IMG/VR virus record: IMGVR_UViG_3300027902_000014
Coordinates: 1-44,062 of that record
Strand: one strand, 5' to 3'
Length of the DNA stretch: 44,062 nucleotides
DNA from: a virus
Every line of letters starts with the position of its first letter. The stretch's first letter is position 1. Under the pieces are notes generated by a model. It had not been told where the DNA came from. It saw only the letters and a program-made list of their open reading frames with translations, and did not search any database. This document shows positions 7,233 to 15,301 of the stretch, piece after piece. Made by a program: the position numbers and the translations under genes.

Positions 7233-7504
7233 TCTAACTCTTCCGCATGTCTTAAAATTGTACTCATTGGGTCACTTGGTAAAATTTCTTCTACCCCATC
7301 CTCATCTGCAATTCGTATGATATCTTTCAAACTTAACTCACACAATCCTCCTACACTTTGATCTCCATTTTCTTTTGTTAAAAGAAATCCTATAGTAAAA
7401 TCCTCTGCCATCGCAATAGTATACCCTTGTTTGATTTTCCAGACTTTACCCTTGGCAAGTTCTTTTATTATAGTTATTCCTAGTGCTACTTTTTTATCAA
7501 TCAT
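7226..7504 (-). CDS. Hypothetical protein, 92 aa
   Basis: Not recognised. A compact protein (MIDKKVALGITIIKELAKGK ...) rich in acidic residues near the end. The ATG at 7504 forms an ATGA overlap with the stop of the small zinc-ribbon gene upstream, which supports both reading frames; an in-frame codon at 7540 would enter that gene. Confidence 0.65.
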   Translation of the reverse strand: MIDKKVALGITIIKELAKGKVWKIKQGYTIAMAEDFTIGFLLTKENGDQSVGGLCELSLKDIIRIADEDGVEEILPSDPMSTILRHAEELDW

Positions 7505-7668
7505 GCTACTTTTCTCTTGATTGTATAACAATTTGCACAATATATTTTATCACCATCTTTAAAACAAGGTTGCATATAAATTACTCCCTTTTGATTTGTT
7601 TCCCAGCATAATCTTTTTTTACAAGTACAACATAAGCTGTTTCTTACTTTATGAAAAATATTACTCAA
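7501..7668 (-). CDS. Small zinc-ribbon protein, 55 aa
   Basis: A short gene in what looks like a gap. It begins with TTG inside the last codons of dCMP deaminase (GGTGAG 5 bases upstream) and ends in an ATGA overlap with the next gene. It encodes MSNIFHKVRNSLCCTCKKR followed by C-W-E, PCF and YCANCYT, that is CxxC ... CxxC, a zinc ribbon. A second possible start is the ATG at codon 32, which has its own RBS (GGGAG) but would lose the first cysteine pair. Function unknown. Confidence 0.6.
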   Translation of the reverse strand: MSNIFHKVRNSLCCTCKKRLCWETNQKGVIYMQPCFKDGDKIYCANCYTIKRKVA

Positions 7669-8203
7669 AAATTCTCACCAATAAACCACTTTCTTTCAAA
7701 ATATATTTAGAAACTTCATCATAATACTCCAGTTTTGTTACAACAATTTCTGAAATACCCGCATTGATAATTTCTACCAAACATTGGGAGCATGGAATTG
7801 GACAATTCATGTACATTATAGCACCTTTAACTGCTATACCGTGCCTCGCCGCATTAATAAGAGAATTACGTTCTGCATGTCCTGCTACACAAATATGTAA
7901 TCCTTCTCCTGATTTATAATTAAGAGTATATCTAGGACATTTATTTTTATCAATATTCAAACCATCATGAATGGCCTTTTTAAGAATTTCATCTTTTGAC
8001 CATCTTTCACTACATGAAGGAATACTACGAGGTGGGCCATTATATCCCGTAGAAATAATAGAATGATCAATAGAAACTACAGCACCTATTTTTCTTGAAA
8101 GACATTTAGAATTTGAAGATATTGTGTTACATAATAATAAAAAATATTCATCCCAAGTTTGCATTTTATTCCTTAGATCTACGTGTATAAGGTCTTTATT
8201 CAT
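7661..8203 (-). CDS. cd: Deoxycytidylate deaminase
   Basis: 180 residues, zinc-dependent. The catalytic motif is GHAERN (His109, Glu111) and the second zinc motif is CPIPCSQC (Cys138, Cys141). An additional loop with Cys and His residues (PPRSIPSCSERWS ... KCPRYTLNY) matches the phage/eukaryotic dCMP deaminase type with a second zinc site. It converts dCMP to dUMP, feeding thymidylate synthase. RBS AGGAGG. The equivalent T4 gene is cd. Confidence 0.92.
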   Translation of the reverse strand: MNKDLIHVDLRNKMQTWDEYFLLLCNTISSNSKCLSRKIGAVVSIDHSIISTGYNGPPRSIPSCSERWSKDEILKKAIHDGLNIDKNKCPRYTLNYKSGEGLHICVAGHAERNSLINAARHGIAVKGAIMYMNCPIPCSQCLVEIINAGISEIVVTKLEYYDEVSKYILKESGLLVRIFE

Positions 8204-8207
8204 TTTA

Positions 8208-8366
8208 TTATTTCCTCCTTATTCTAGTTCTAGAATAAATTATCTTTTTACAACTTTTGCATTCCCATACAGAATAGTAACCTTGTTCAAATATCTCTTT
8301 CCCTTTTGCTTTACGTAGATATTTTTTTCTGGGATGTTTACAAAATAATTGTTTAAAAAATAACAT
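8208..8366 (-). CDS. Small basic zinc-binding protein, 52 aa
   Basis: A short gene between dCMP deaminase and the deoxyribosyltransferase-like gene. It begins MLFFKQLFCKHPRKKYLRKA and has a second pair WECKSCKK, so a C-x-H ... C-x2-C zinc site is likely. It has AAAGG 8 bases before the ATG, and its last codons (AGG AGG AAA TAA) form the RBS for dCMP deaminase, a tight coupling that supports it. Function unknown. Confidence 0.6.
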   Translation of the reverse strand: MLFFKQLFCKHPRKKYLRKAKGKEIFEQGYYSVWECKSCKKIIYSRTRIRRK

Positions 8367-8379
8367 CTTTATTACCTTT

Positions 8380-8706
8380 CTATAGTAAAATTTTATCAGC
8401 TATAATTTGAATTTCCTTCGCACGTTTGAGTTCATCAAGAGTACCTTGGCTATCTTCCCATTCTGGCACTAGAATAATTTGGTCAGAGACCTCAAGCCAT
8501 TTCATGCTGGATGTTTTAATCATCTTAACAGTAATCTGCTCTTCATCACGGCATTGAAAAAAAAGGTTGAAATCAATGAATGGTGAAAATACTGCATATC
8601 CAGCTAAAATACATTCTGTTGATAACCGCATTCCTTTACGTAAATTGTCGAGGAATTTTACAGGATTGTTTGAAGTTATAGCACCTGCAATATAGACTTT
8701 CTTCAT
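8380..8706 (-). CDS. Nucleoside 2-deoxyribosyltransferase-like (DUF4406-type)
   Basis: A 108-residue Rossmann-like protein: KKVYIAGAITSN at the start, SPFIDFN in the middle, DQIILVPEWEDSQGTLDE near the end. SxGTxxE is the family signature around the catalytic Glu. Members cleave or transfer N-glycosidic bonds of (deoxy)nucleosides or bind nucleotides. The neighbourhood (dCMP deaminase) fits a nucleotide-salvage role; the actual substrate is unknown. Confidence 0.65.
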   Translation of the reverse strand: MKKVYIAGAITSNNPVKFLDNLRKGMRLSTECILAGYAVFSPFIDFNLFFQCRDEEQITVKMIKTSSMKWLEVSDQIILVPEWEDSQGTLDELKRAKEIQIIADKILL

Positions 8707-8720
8707 ACATAATTTCTCCT

Positions 8721-9464
8721 TTACTCAACCAATGGGCTAATAAAATATCTAACCAATTCATAATCTGAATTGATAGCAACTAATTGAATAATTCTTGGGT
8801 GAATACTAAGGTTGTATGAACAACCATCAAACAAAAATCCAAAATTATCACGTTTTTCATCATGAATACTCAAAAGAACTTCAAAATCAGATTCAATACC
8901 TTTACTAATAAGTTCCTCTGAATATCTATGTGAATGATTGTTTCTATCACCTACTGTATAAGAAAGTTTGCCATCTTTTGCAGTCAACCTAAGGATGTTA
9001 GCACCAATGCTGGTAGATATTGATTTTACTTTTTTGATAAAAGCATTATTGATTTCAACTGTAGTAACAAAACCAGGATCTTTTTTAAGATTCGCTGGGC
9101 CTTCTTTGATAAGAGTCAAATCTGTTAAAATATAAGTAAGAGATGAAGAATTATTGTACTTGATAATCAGTACATTATCTTTGACTTCTATTTCAATAGT
9201 CGTAGCTTCAATTAAACCTAAAGCTGTAAGAAACTGTCCTAAATCAAAAATACCTAACTTTTCAATAGTTTCTACACCACTTGTAATCTGAATAGTTTTA
9301 TTTGTAAATTTGATATTTGCCATCTGACTTCCGTCTGCAGTTGCCGCATCCACTTTAAAAGTATCATTAACTTTTGTTAAAATAATACTATTGATAGAAG
9401 AACTTAATGCCTTTAGCGGAGCTACAAATTTCTTAAAATCCTTTATTACAATTTGACCTTTCAT
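8721..9464 (-). CDS. 45: DNA polymerase sliding clamp gp45
   Basis: 247 residues with the two-domain beta-rich pattern of T4-type clamps; T4 gp45 is 228. Evidence is the overall pattern (IILTKVNDTFKVDAATADGS, LGIFDLGQFLTALGLIE, DNVLIIKYN) together with the position between primase and nucleotide genes and its own promoter. It encircles DNA, tethers gp43 and, in T4, activates late transcription with gp55 and gp33, both of which also seem present. RBS TGGAGG. Confidence 0.8.
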   Translation of the reverse strand: MKGQIVIKDFKKFVAPLKALSSSINSIILTKVNDTFKVDAATADGSQMANIKFTNKTIQITSGVETIEKLGIFDLGQFLTALGLIEATTIEIEVKDNVLIIKYNNSSSLTYILTDLTLIKEGPANLKKDPGFVTTVEINNAFIKKVKSISTSIGANILRLTAKDGKLSYTVGDRNNHSHRYSEELISKGIESDFEVLLSIHDEKRDNFGFLFDGCSYNLSIHPRIIQLVAINSDYELVRYFISPLVE

Positions 9465-9490
9465 TTTTCCTCCATTATTTTTGATTTCAT

Positions 9491-9518
9491 AATATATTAC
9501 TACATCTTAGAAATCAAA
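9491..9518 (-). promoter_or_regulatory. Putative middle promoter before gene 45
   Basis: Minus strand AAAAATTTGATTTCTAAGAT: TTTGAT (9513-9518), 16 bases, TATATT (9491-9496). TTTGATTTCTAAGAT is shared with the gene 46 promoter. The predicted transcript start near 9484 is 20 bases before the gp45 ATG. Confidence 0.65.
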
Positions 9519-9521
9519 TTT

Positions 9522-10547
9522 TTACATTATCTTTAATCTAGTTAGTGCAGATAAACTTGTATATAGATTCTCTTTTACTTTCTGAGCTATCATTTCTAAA
9601 GTTAAGTTTTTGCGTAAGAAAACTTCATTGATATCAACCTTTTCCTCTTTATTTTTCCATTCTTTAGGCCAACAAAAAACCAATTCCCCATTTTCAGCCC
9701 ATTCTATTGCTTTTAATATCCCTGTTTTATCATAATCAAACACCCAACCTCGTTTTGGAAATTTATCATATATCTCATGAAATTTATCTCCACCATAACT
9801 AATAGTACCAGAAGTAGATATCCCATTGTATAAAAACATACTATCTATTGGTCCTTCCGTTACTAAAACTATTTCTTCTGGATTAACATCATAATAGTTG
9901 TAAATCTTAGGATTAGTTCTATTCCAGGTTTTATATTTTGGAGTTTGCCCATCAAATAAAGATCTTCCTTGAAAAGCATACATCAAACCTGTTGTATCAT
10001 AGAACGGTATGATTAATCTTTTCTCAAAATTTTTGTTCGAATCATGATTGATTTGTTCATAACACACCAAGAAATCTACATAGTATTCTTTTGGAATTTT
10101 TCTTCTTAGTACTTCTTTTAATGCTCGATACTGTAACTGTTTTAATGCTATACTTTTGATATCTTTGTCAAATAGATGAAATGATACAGGAAGGATGTCA
10201 GAAGATACATCAACCAAATCACTTTGTTTGACCTCTTTTTCTTCTTCAACCAATTTAGCTTTGATATCAAGATTAGTTATTGCTTTATTGATATCCTTAT
10301 TCCTAAAATATTTACTCCATATTGAGGGAGCTAATTCTTTAACAAATCTTGAAAAAGATAATGAAGCAGTACAATTAAAACAATAATATGTAATTATATT
10401 TCCTTTGAAAAGAATCCAACCTCTTTTTTTAATTTTACTCTTTTTACTATCACCACATAAAACACATCTACCATTTAGATTTTTTCCTGTTTCTCGAAAA
10501 TCCAAATTCATCTCTTTTAATATTTGTTTTACTATTAATCTATCCAT
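9522..10547 (-). CDS. 61: DNA primase gp61
   Basis: 341 residues from the ATG at 10547 (T4 gp61 has 342). The N-terminal zinc ribbon reads RCVLCGDSKKSK ... YYCFNCTA. The Toprim core follows: LVTEGPIDSMFLYNG (catalytic Glu) and WVFDYDKTGI (the Asp pair). FYDTTGLMYAFQGRSL lies between. It makes RNA primers with the gp41 helicase. The start is uncertain: 10547 overlaps the end of the GIY-YIG gene by 8 bases, while 10589 would add 14 residues. The natural RBS may have been rebuilt by insertion of that endonuclease gene. Confidence 0.9.
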   Translation of the reverse strand: MDRLIVKQILKEMNLDFRETGKNLNGRCVLCGDSKKSKIKKRGWILFKGNIITYYCFNCTASLSFSRFVKELAPSIWSKYFRNKDINKAITNLDIKAKLVEEEKEVKQSDLVDVSSDILPVSFHLFDKDIKSIALKQLQYRALKEVLRRKIPKEYYVDFLVCYEQINHDSNKNFEKRLIIPFYDTTGLMYAFQGRSLFDGQTPKYKTWNRTNPKIYNYYDVNPEEIVLVTEGPIDSMFLYNGISTSGTISYGGDKFHEIYDKFPKRGWVFDYDKTGILKAIEWAENGELVFCWPKEWKNKEEKVDINEVFLRKNLTLEMIAQKVKENLYTSLSALTRLKIM

Positions 10548-11178
10548 TCTTCTTTTTGATAATAGGAACTCTTCCCCTATTCCATCCATTTTGTAAATAT
10601 TGATCTAAATATTCAACTTCAATAAATTTTCCTTGTTTTATTTTATTATTATAAATTGCTATTTTTCCTGTTTTACTTTTTCTCATTTTATCTATTAATT
10701 CTTTAGATACAGTATGTCCCATTCTTGATTTACTTATTTTATCACCCCAATTATGTGAACTTCCTCTTCTTTTATCATGTAATTTTCCTAAAATTTTATC
10801 TTTATTTGGATGATTACTTAAAGTATTACCACCAGTTCCACCATCAGTATGATTAAACAATGAGCCTATTCTTAAATCTTTTCTACCAATTGTTTTAATT
10901 AAAGTAATCTCATATTCTTTAGCTACTTCATCAGTTACATTATCTAAAACTTTAATAATATATTCTTTCAAATTATAGTTTAATTTTCTTATATTTTCTA
11001 GATATCCATAAAACTGTTTATTATCTCCCTTTTTTATTTTGTATTTAAGATGTACAAAACATCTGAAACCTTCACCTTTACCTACATATCTAGGTTTATA
11101 AAAGAAAGTAATTAAATTACCATAAGTATATCTTCCTGAATACCTAGGATCTAAATAAATATAAGTATAATATCTCAT
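10540..11178 (-). CDS. GIY-YIG homing endonuclease (intact)
   Basis: 212 residues. The catalytic domain starts RYYTYIYLDPRYSG and has RYVGKGEGFR in place of YIG plus Arg, then a conserved EITLIKTIGRKDL and LFNHTDGGTGG. The C-terminal part carries NUMOD3-like DNA-binding repeats (GDKISKSRMGHTVSKELIDK) and the NGWNRGR tail seen in other endonucleases of this phage. It is free-standing, not in an intron, and inserted directly upstream of primase with overlapping ends. Such genes cut the cognate site in related phages and spread by repair. Confidence 0.85.
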   Translation of the reverse strand: MRYYTYIYLDPRYSGRYTYGNLITFFYKPRYVGKGEGFRCFVHLKYKIKKGDNKQFYGYLENIRKLNYNLKEYIIKVLDNVTDEVAKEYEITLIKTIGRKDLRIGSLFNHTDGGTGGNTLSNHPNKDKILGKLHDKRRGSSHNWGDKISKSRMGHTVSKELIDKMRKSKTGKIAIYNNKIKQGKFIEVEYLDQYLQNGWNRGRVPIIKKKNG

Positions 11179-11190
11179 TTAACTTATCTA

Positions 11191-11547
11191 TCAATCATTT
11201 ATATCGATCACATCACCCAATATAATTAGACCTTTTTGTCTAAATAAATCTATTGTTTCATTATCCCTCTTATTTTCGGGTGGTGTTTCTTTGACACTAA
11301 GTATATCATAATCAGTAGAATCTATACCATTTTCATAATCAATTATTTCTTGCTTAGCATACATTGTTGCTATATCTCTAGCTTCTTCTTCATCTTCTGC
11401 TCTTATTTGGTAAGTAAATGATTCTTCTCCAGAAAATGCAACAATGATATCAATATCAAATAAAGGAAAATCTTTTCGTTCTAATTTATTTCTTGCATCT
11501 GCTACTTGTTTAATATGATCTGGATTTCCAAACTTTAGTTTGTTCAT
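11191..11547 (-). CDS. Hypothetical protein, 118 aa
   Basis: Not recognised. An acidic protein with a central helical region (AEDEEEARDIATMYAKQEI) preceded by strands (FDIDIIVAFSG ... FTYQIRA) and a hydrophobic end (GLIILGDVIDIND). The start overlaps the phosphoribosyltransferase stop (ATGA), RBS GAGGAG. Confidence 0.65.
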   Translation of the reverse strand: MNKLKFGNPDHIKQVADARNKLERKDFPLFDIDIIVAFSGEESFTYQIRAEDEEEARDIATMYAKQEIIDYENGIDSTDYDILSVKETPPENKRDNETIDLFRQKGLIILGDVIDIND

Positions 11548-12005
11548 AATCTCCTCTCCAAAGATTTCTTCAAATGTGCTTCTATCTCTACTGATGCATC
11601 CACTCTTGAATCTTCATATGGATAATAAGTCCAACAATCAGTTGGTATATTTTTTTGTTCAACTAGATAATAAGGCATAAACTTGGCATGTTCTTTTCTA
11701 TGTAAACAAGCTGTTCTAAAAATAATCCTTCTATCAAAATCATCTGCAAAATTGATAAAGGTTTGTCCAGTATCCACAATTTCATCCACAATAAGGTACC
11801 TATTCACTTTATCAACTATATATGGTTTGATTTCAGTCAAAAATTTGATATTCAATAATTTAGATAAAAAGAAAGCTATAGGAGTTCCTGCAGTTGGTAT
11901 TCCATACACAAATTCAAATTGATCTTCTGTATCATGAATATTTGCCGCTAATTCTAGAATACTATTGATATACTCATTCCAACTAATATATCGCTTACTT
12001 GGCAT
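11544..12005 (-). CDS. Type I phosphoribosyltransferase domain protein
   Basis: 153 residues with the PRPP-binding loop RYLIVDEIVDTGQTF (hydrophobics, two acids, then DTGQT) and an upstream GIPTAGTPIA loop typical of type I PRTases. These transfer phosphoribose to a base; stand-alone phage versions probably salvage purines or pyrimidines. It overlaps the gp59-like gene by 11 bases. The substrate cannot be told from the sequence. Confidence 0.78.
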   Translation of the reverse strand: MPSKRYISWNEYINSILELAANIHDTEDQFEFVYGIPTAGTPIAFFLSKLLNIKFLTEIKPYIVDKVNRYLIVDEIVDTGQTFINFADDFDRRIIFRTACLHRKEHAKFMPYYLVEQKNIPTDCWTYYPYEDSRVDASVEIEAHLKKSLERRL

Positions 12006-12609
12006 TATTTTTTAACTCCTTTACTATTTGTTCTAGTTCATATTTAAAGAATATAGTATTCTTATCTATAAAAATCAATTTTTTATCAAGATCCAGTAGT
12101 TCCATTCTTAAAATTACTTTCATACATTTCTTTTGCATTGGAGTTAATGTATCTAAAACTTTAAGATAAAGTATAAATTCAAAAGGAATTTCTTTTGTAG
12201 ATATATAATGTTCTAGAATTCTAGGATATCTGCTTGGAGTTCCTTCTATATATTCATTCCAAGTTTTCAGCTCTTTCTTTTTCATATAATCTCGAACCTT
12301 AAACCAAAAAGAGTTAAGTTCTATAGTACCTTCTTTCAAATAATCATCAATATATTTGTGTAAACAAAGTATAGAAACCTTATCATATTTTGAAAAACAC
12401 CAAGTTAGATATTTTCTAAATTCCTCCATAGAATCTTTTAATTTATGAAAATGAGTCTCAGAAAAGTTAATTAGATATTCTTCAATTCTCTTATTATCTA
12501 ATTCTTTCTTTCTAATGTGAGTATAAAAGTTATGAAAATATTTGTTGTAGATCTGAATATATGAGTTGTAAAATGTTAATGGGTCAAAGACTTGTTTACG
12601 ATATGTCAT
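11995..12609 (-). CDS. Probable helicase loader gp59-like, 204 aa
   Basis: An all-helical basic protein the size of T4 gp59 (217). Segments such as TFYNSYIQIYNKYF near the N-terminus and FEFILYLKVLDTLT further on resemble the T4 pattern weakly. Stronger support is context: it directly follows a gp33-like gene (ATGA overlap), the same 33-then-59 order as T4. gp59 loads the gp41 helicase onto gp32-covered DNA. In T4 gene 32 follows; here it lies 10 kb away. Sequence support alone is modest. Confidence 0.48.
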   Translation of the reverse strand: MTYRKQVFDPLTFYNSYIQIYNKYFHNFYTHIRKKELDNKRIEEYLINFSETHFHKLKDSMEEFRKYLTWCFSKYDKVSILCLHKYIDDYLKEGTIELNSFWFKVRDYMKKKELKTWNEYIEGTPSRYPRILEHYISTKEIPFEFILYLKVLDTLTPMQKKCMKVILRMELLDLDKKLIFIDKNTIFFKYELEQIVKELKNNAK

Positions 12610-12899
12610 ACAAAATATTCTTCCATTGAACTCATACCTTTTTTCTCGGCAGATACTTTTTCAAGAAGCTTAGTCTTTGTAAGTACTAATAATAAATCAA
12701 AATCAAAACTATTGCAAATTTCTACAATACTATCATATAAACTTCCAAAGTGTATACCTACTTTTACAAAGAATAGTTCAATCTCTTGTTCTTGAATTGG
12801 AGTCAAATCTGTAGAATCAGTCAAATCAATAATATACTGAATCTCCTCTAACGAAGTTATTTCCATCAATTTTTTCAAGAAAAGAATATCAGTTTTCAT
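12606..12899 (-). CDS. Probable late-transcription coactivator gp33-like, 97 aa
   Basis: A small helical acidic protein. The segment GSLYDSIVEICNSFDFD followed by LTKTKLLEKVSAEK parallels the T4 gp33 core (SYLEA ... E-N-S-I ... IIEKI-x-SEA) in spacing and hydrophobic pattern. The C-terminal MEEYFV could serve as the short acidic-hydrophobic clamp-binding tail found in gp33. In T4, gp33 bridges gp45 and host RNA polymerase with gp55. The ATG at 12899 has GAGG 6 bases upstream, inherited from the tail of an HNH relic. Identification is by pattern and synteny. Confidence 0.48.
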   Translation of the reverse strand: MKTDILFLKKLMEITSLEEIQYIIDLTDSTDLTPIQEQEIELFFVKVGIHFGSLYDSIVEICNSFDFDLLLVLTKTKLLEKVSAEKKGMSSMEEYFV

Positions 12900-13070
12900 A
12901 CTCTTCCTCTTTCCCAACCTTTATTTATCCAATTAATTAACTAAATTAATTTTATCATTACTACCACCTAGAGACCTAGGAATAATATGGTGTCTATCAG
13001 TTTCAAATTTTATTCTTGAATAAAATAGAAACTTATCAATTATTTGATTGTATACTTTATAATAATTCAC
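12896..13070 (-). pseudogene. HNH homing endonuclease relic
   Basis: A GTG at 13070 begins MNYYKVYNQIIDKF, the typical start of free-standing phage HNH endonucleases. It continues ETDRHHIIPRSLGGSNDK (the HNH first histidines and the N-side motif) and then hits TAA at 12933 after 45 residues, before the last catalytic His. Just after, in another frame, comes NWINKGWERGRV and a TGA, the same tail motif (GW..GR) that ends the two GIY-YIG genes here. So only the two ends of a once longer gene remain, with the middle deleted. Its TGA overlaps the ATG of the gp33-like gene. Confidence 0.65.
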
Positions 13071-13914
13071 AAATATATTCCACTATTTTTTCAATCTCAT
13101 CATCATTTTTTACTATAACCCCTCCTGCATGTTTGTGACCCCCGCCCCCAAATTTTTCTAATGCTACACTCAAATCTAATTTACTATCTTTTTTAGACCT
13201 AAAACTCAATGCGCTATTTTTAGAATTATATACTATTACTAATTCCATATTATGTAAATTAATTATGAAATCTGCAACCTCATCAATATCTCCGCTTGTA
13301 GCTATAAATGCCACTTCATCTGCAATCTTTTCATATTTCAAATTTTTCAATAATATATCAATTTCTTTTTGTTTTGCTACTAAAAACCTTCTTTCAGCTT
13401 CTAAAAGAGTTCCATCATACCCATGACTAAAACGAATGAAAAAATCTTTGAACCAATAGAAAAAGAATAGACGATTTAAATGTTTTGAAGTCTTATACTG
13501 ATGAGTCCAAGTATCATAATCTTCTCCTAACATTTTTAATTTCTCTAATGATCTTGAAAATTTATAACCTTTACTTTCCAAATAATTATAAACTAAAGTA
13601 CAAGCAGCTCCTTCATTAGTTTTTAGTATTTGTTTCTGTATTCTTGAAGGAAACTTTCTTTCATGATGATCTATAATAAAAATATTTTTCTTAGTTTCAA
13701 TACTTGGTATAATATTTTCATCCTGTATTGATATATCTGTGATAAAGAAAAAATCTTTATCATTATAATAACGTTTAAAAACATCATCTACGTTACGATA
13801 AGTTACTGGTAACTTTTGGAAACCACAACCTTTACTGATAGCAAAATTATATAATAAAATAGCACATATAACTCCATCAGTATCTTTATGTGTTATATTA
13901 ATTATATTTGTCAT
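13057..13914 (-). CDS. DHH-family phosphoesterase
   Basis: 285 residues with the DHH metal motifs: HKDTDG (His9, Asp11, Asp13), FITDIS (Asp60) and IIDHHE (Asp82, His83, His84), then a DHHA1 domain ending in the substrate-binding GGGGHKHAGG. Family members are nano-RNases, RecJ-type exonucleases or cyclic-dinucleotide phosphodiesterases. At 285 residues it is nearest to the NrnA type, so degradation of short oligonucleotides or of a cyclic-dinucleotide signal is possible. The latter would matter for anti-defence, but the sequence does not decide it. Confidence 0.82.
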   Translation of the reverse strand: MTNIINITHKDTDGVICAILLYNFAISKGCGFQKLPVTYRNVDDVFKRYYNDKDFFFITDISIQDENIIPSIETKKNIFIIDHHERKFPSRIQKQILKTNEGAACTLVYNYLESKGYKFSRSLEKLKMLGEDYDTWTHQYKTSKHLNRLFFFYWFKDFFIRFSHGYDGTLLEAERRFLVAKQKEIDILLKNLKYEKIADEVAFIATSGDIDEVADFIINLHNMELVIVYNSKNSALSFRSKKDSKLDLSVALEKFGGGGHKHAGGVIVKNDDEIEKIVEYICELL

Positions 13915-14571
13915 GTTTACTCATTTTATGTATATTTAAAATAATTTTAGATATCTTTCTTCCTTTAATCCATCCACTTTTTATATAGTTATCTAAATCT
14001 ATTACATTAATTAGTGTTTCTTTTTGTAAACTAAAGTTACTTATCCAACAAAGGTTATAATTTTTTGGTTTACTACTTGATTCACTCATTTTCTTTTTAG
14101 TTTCTTCTGTATGTTTTTTACCTTCGAAACCACCTTTTCTACCTTTTAATGAATTACTTCTTTTTTCTAAAAATTCATTTATATTTTTCCCTCCCCATCC
14201 TCCTACTTGAATATTATATATTTTATCTTTTTTATTTTTTATAAAATCTATTGATAATATTTCTTTTTCCATTTTAGATAACTCTTCTATATTTTTACAG
14301 AAAAATAAAATCCTTCTATCAAAATTCTCTATACCATACTTTTTAATAGATCTTTTTAAATAACTTCCTGATCCTAAATATCCATCATTTAAATTATTAG
14401 TTTGATGCATACCTATATATAACTTTTATTAGTAATCAAATTTTTTGTTTCATAGATAAAATAATATGGTTTATTCTTTGGTAAATCTAAATCTATAGAC
14501 ATCCATTCTCTATATAAATCATTAAAATCAATTATTTTATCATCTATCTCTTTTTGATAGTTATATGTCAT
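13898..14571 (-). pseudogene. GIY-YIG homing endonuclease split by a frameshift
   Basis: Frame one starts at ATG 14571 (TAATG overlap with the mazG stop) and encodes 52 residues ending YYFIYETKNLITNKSYI, the GIY strand and start of YIG, before TAG at 14413. The second frame continues G-MHQTNNLNDGYLGSG and runs 170 residues to 13898 with the Arg/Lys helix (SIKKYGIENF), the Glu helix and a C-terminal GWIKGR tail. Removing one TA from the TATATATA run at about 14414-14421 joins them into a complete family member of about 224 residues. As written, the catalytic Tyr strand is cut off and the enzyme should be inactive. Confidence 0.82.
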
Positions 14572-14960
14572 TATTCACTTATTCCATTTTTTGGATATGC
14601 TTTCCAGTCTCTCTTTTTAACTTCATCCCATGTTGCTTGAATAATTTCTTCTAAGTCATAACCTTGTGAATTACAGAAATCACTCATATAAATCACAATA
14701 TCACCAATTGCATCTCTTTGTTTAGCATCATAATCTTGTTTTCTTATTTTCTGAGATTTCTTTAAAAAAGCATGACTTAACTCTCCTAATTCTTCCATCA
14801 TACCTAATAACGGCATCCAAGCAGGACGATCGCCGAAATTATGGACAACCCAAGGTTTCTGTTCTTCTTGTAATCTTTTTATCATACTTTTATAATAATT
14901 GAAAGATCCAAAAGGACCTTTAATTTCTTCTTTTTGTATTTTACCTTCTGTTAACTTCAT
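14571..14960 (-). CDS. MazG-type nucleotide pyrophosphohydrolase
   Basis: About 129 residues. The metal-binding pattern is MMEELGELSHA (ExxE) followed by RDAIGDIVIYMSDF (D and D), characteristic of the all-alpha NTP pyrophosphatases. Phage MazG proteins hydrolyse (d)NTPs or alter the host alarmone state. The start MKLTEGK at 14960 was preferred over an in-frame ATG at 15002, which would add residues unlike the family, though neither RBS is strong. Ends in a TAATG overlap with the GIY-YIG gene. Confidence 0.8.
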   Translation of the reverse strand: MKLTEGKIQKEEIKGPFGSFNYYKSMIKRLQEEQKPWVVHNFGDRPAWMPLLGMMEELGELSHAFLKKSQKIRKQDYDAKQRDAIGDIVIYMSDFCNSQGYDLEEIIQATWDEVKKRDWKAYPKNGISE

Positions 14961-14991
14961 TCTAATAGTATTCCCCTTTAAAATCAAATTT

Positions 14992-15294
14992 TTACACAAC
15001 ATAAACCTTTTCTTTTTCTATCTCATCTAAATTTGGTTCAAGTATTATCTGTACGACGTTATCTCCTGATATATGAAATACACAAATATCATCCTTAAAA
15101 GCATGCCATATCCAATCTTTAGGAGTAATTTCTTTCTTATTTTTCAATAAGTTAGAATCTCTTAAAATAAGATCCCAATAACTTGCATATATCTTATTGT
15201 ATGATAACCCATTTGGCATTATCATGCTTTTAGTTAAAATAAGAATTCCTCTTGGATATATTTTATCTTCTTCTTCAAAATTTGCTTTGGCCAT
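14992..15294 (-). CDS. Hypothetical protein, 100 aa
   Basis: Not recognised. Contains PRGILILTKSMIMPNGLSYN, a Trp-rich segment (PKDWIWHAF) and ends with an acidic strand EKVYVV. RBS AAGGA before the ATG. Position between mazG and a small hypothetical gene says nothing specific. Confidence 0.65.
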   Translation of the reverse strand: MAKANFEEEDKIYPRGILILTKSMIMPNGLSYNKIYASYWDLILRDSNLLKNKKEITPKDWIWHAFKDDICVFHISGDNVVQIILEPNLDEIEKEKVYVV

Positions 15295-15301
15295 ATATTC
15301 C

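Noticed and set aside
14425-14436. Promoter-like AAAAATTTGATT with a TATATA downstream
   Set aside because: It encodes KNLIT of the split GIY-YIG gene, a normal family segment, so the motif is a coding coincidence and not a promoter.
14983-14993. TAAAAATTTGAT at the mazG start
   Set aside because: No good TATA box at 15-16 bases; the best (TATTAG) would put the transcript start inside the mazG gene.
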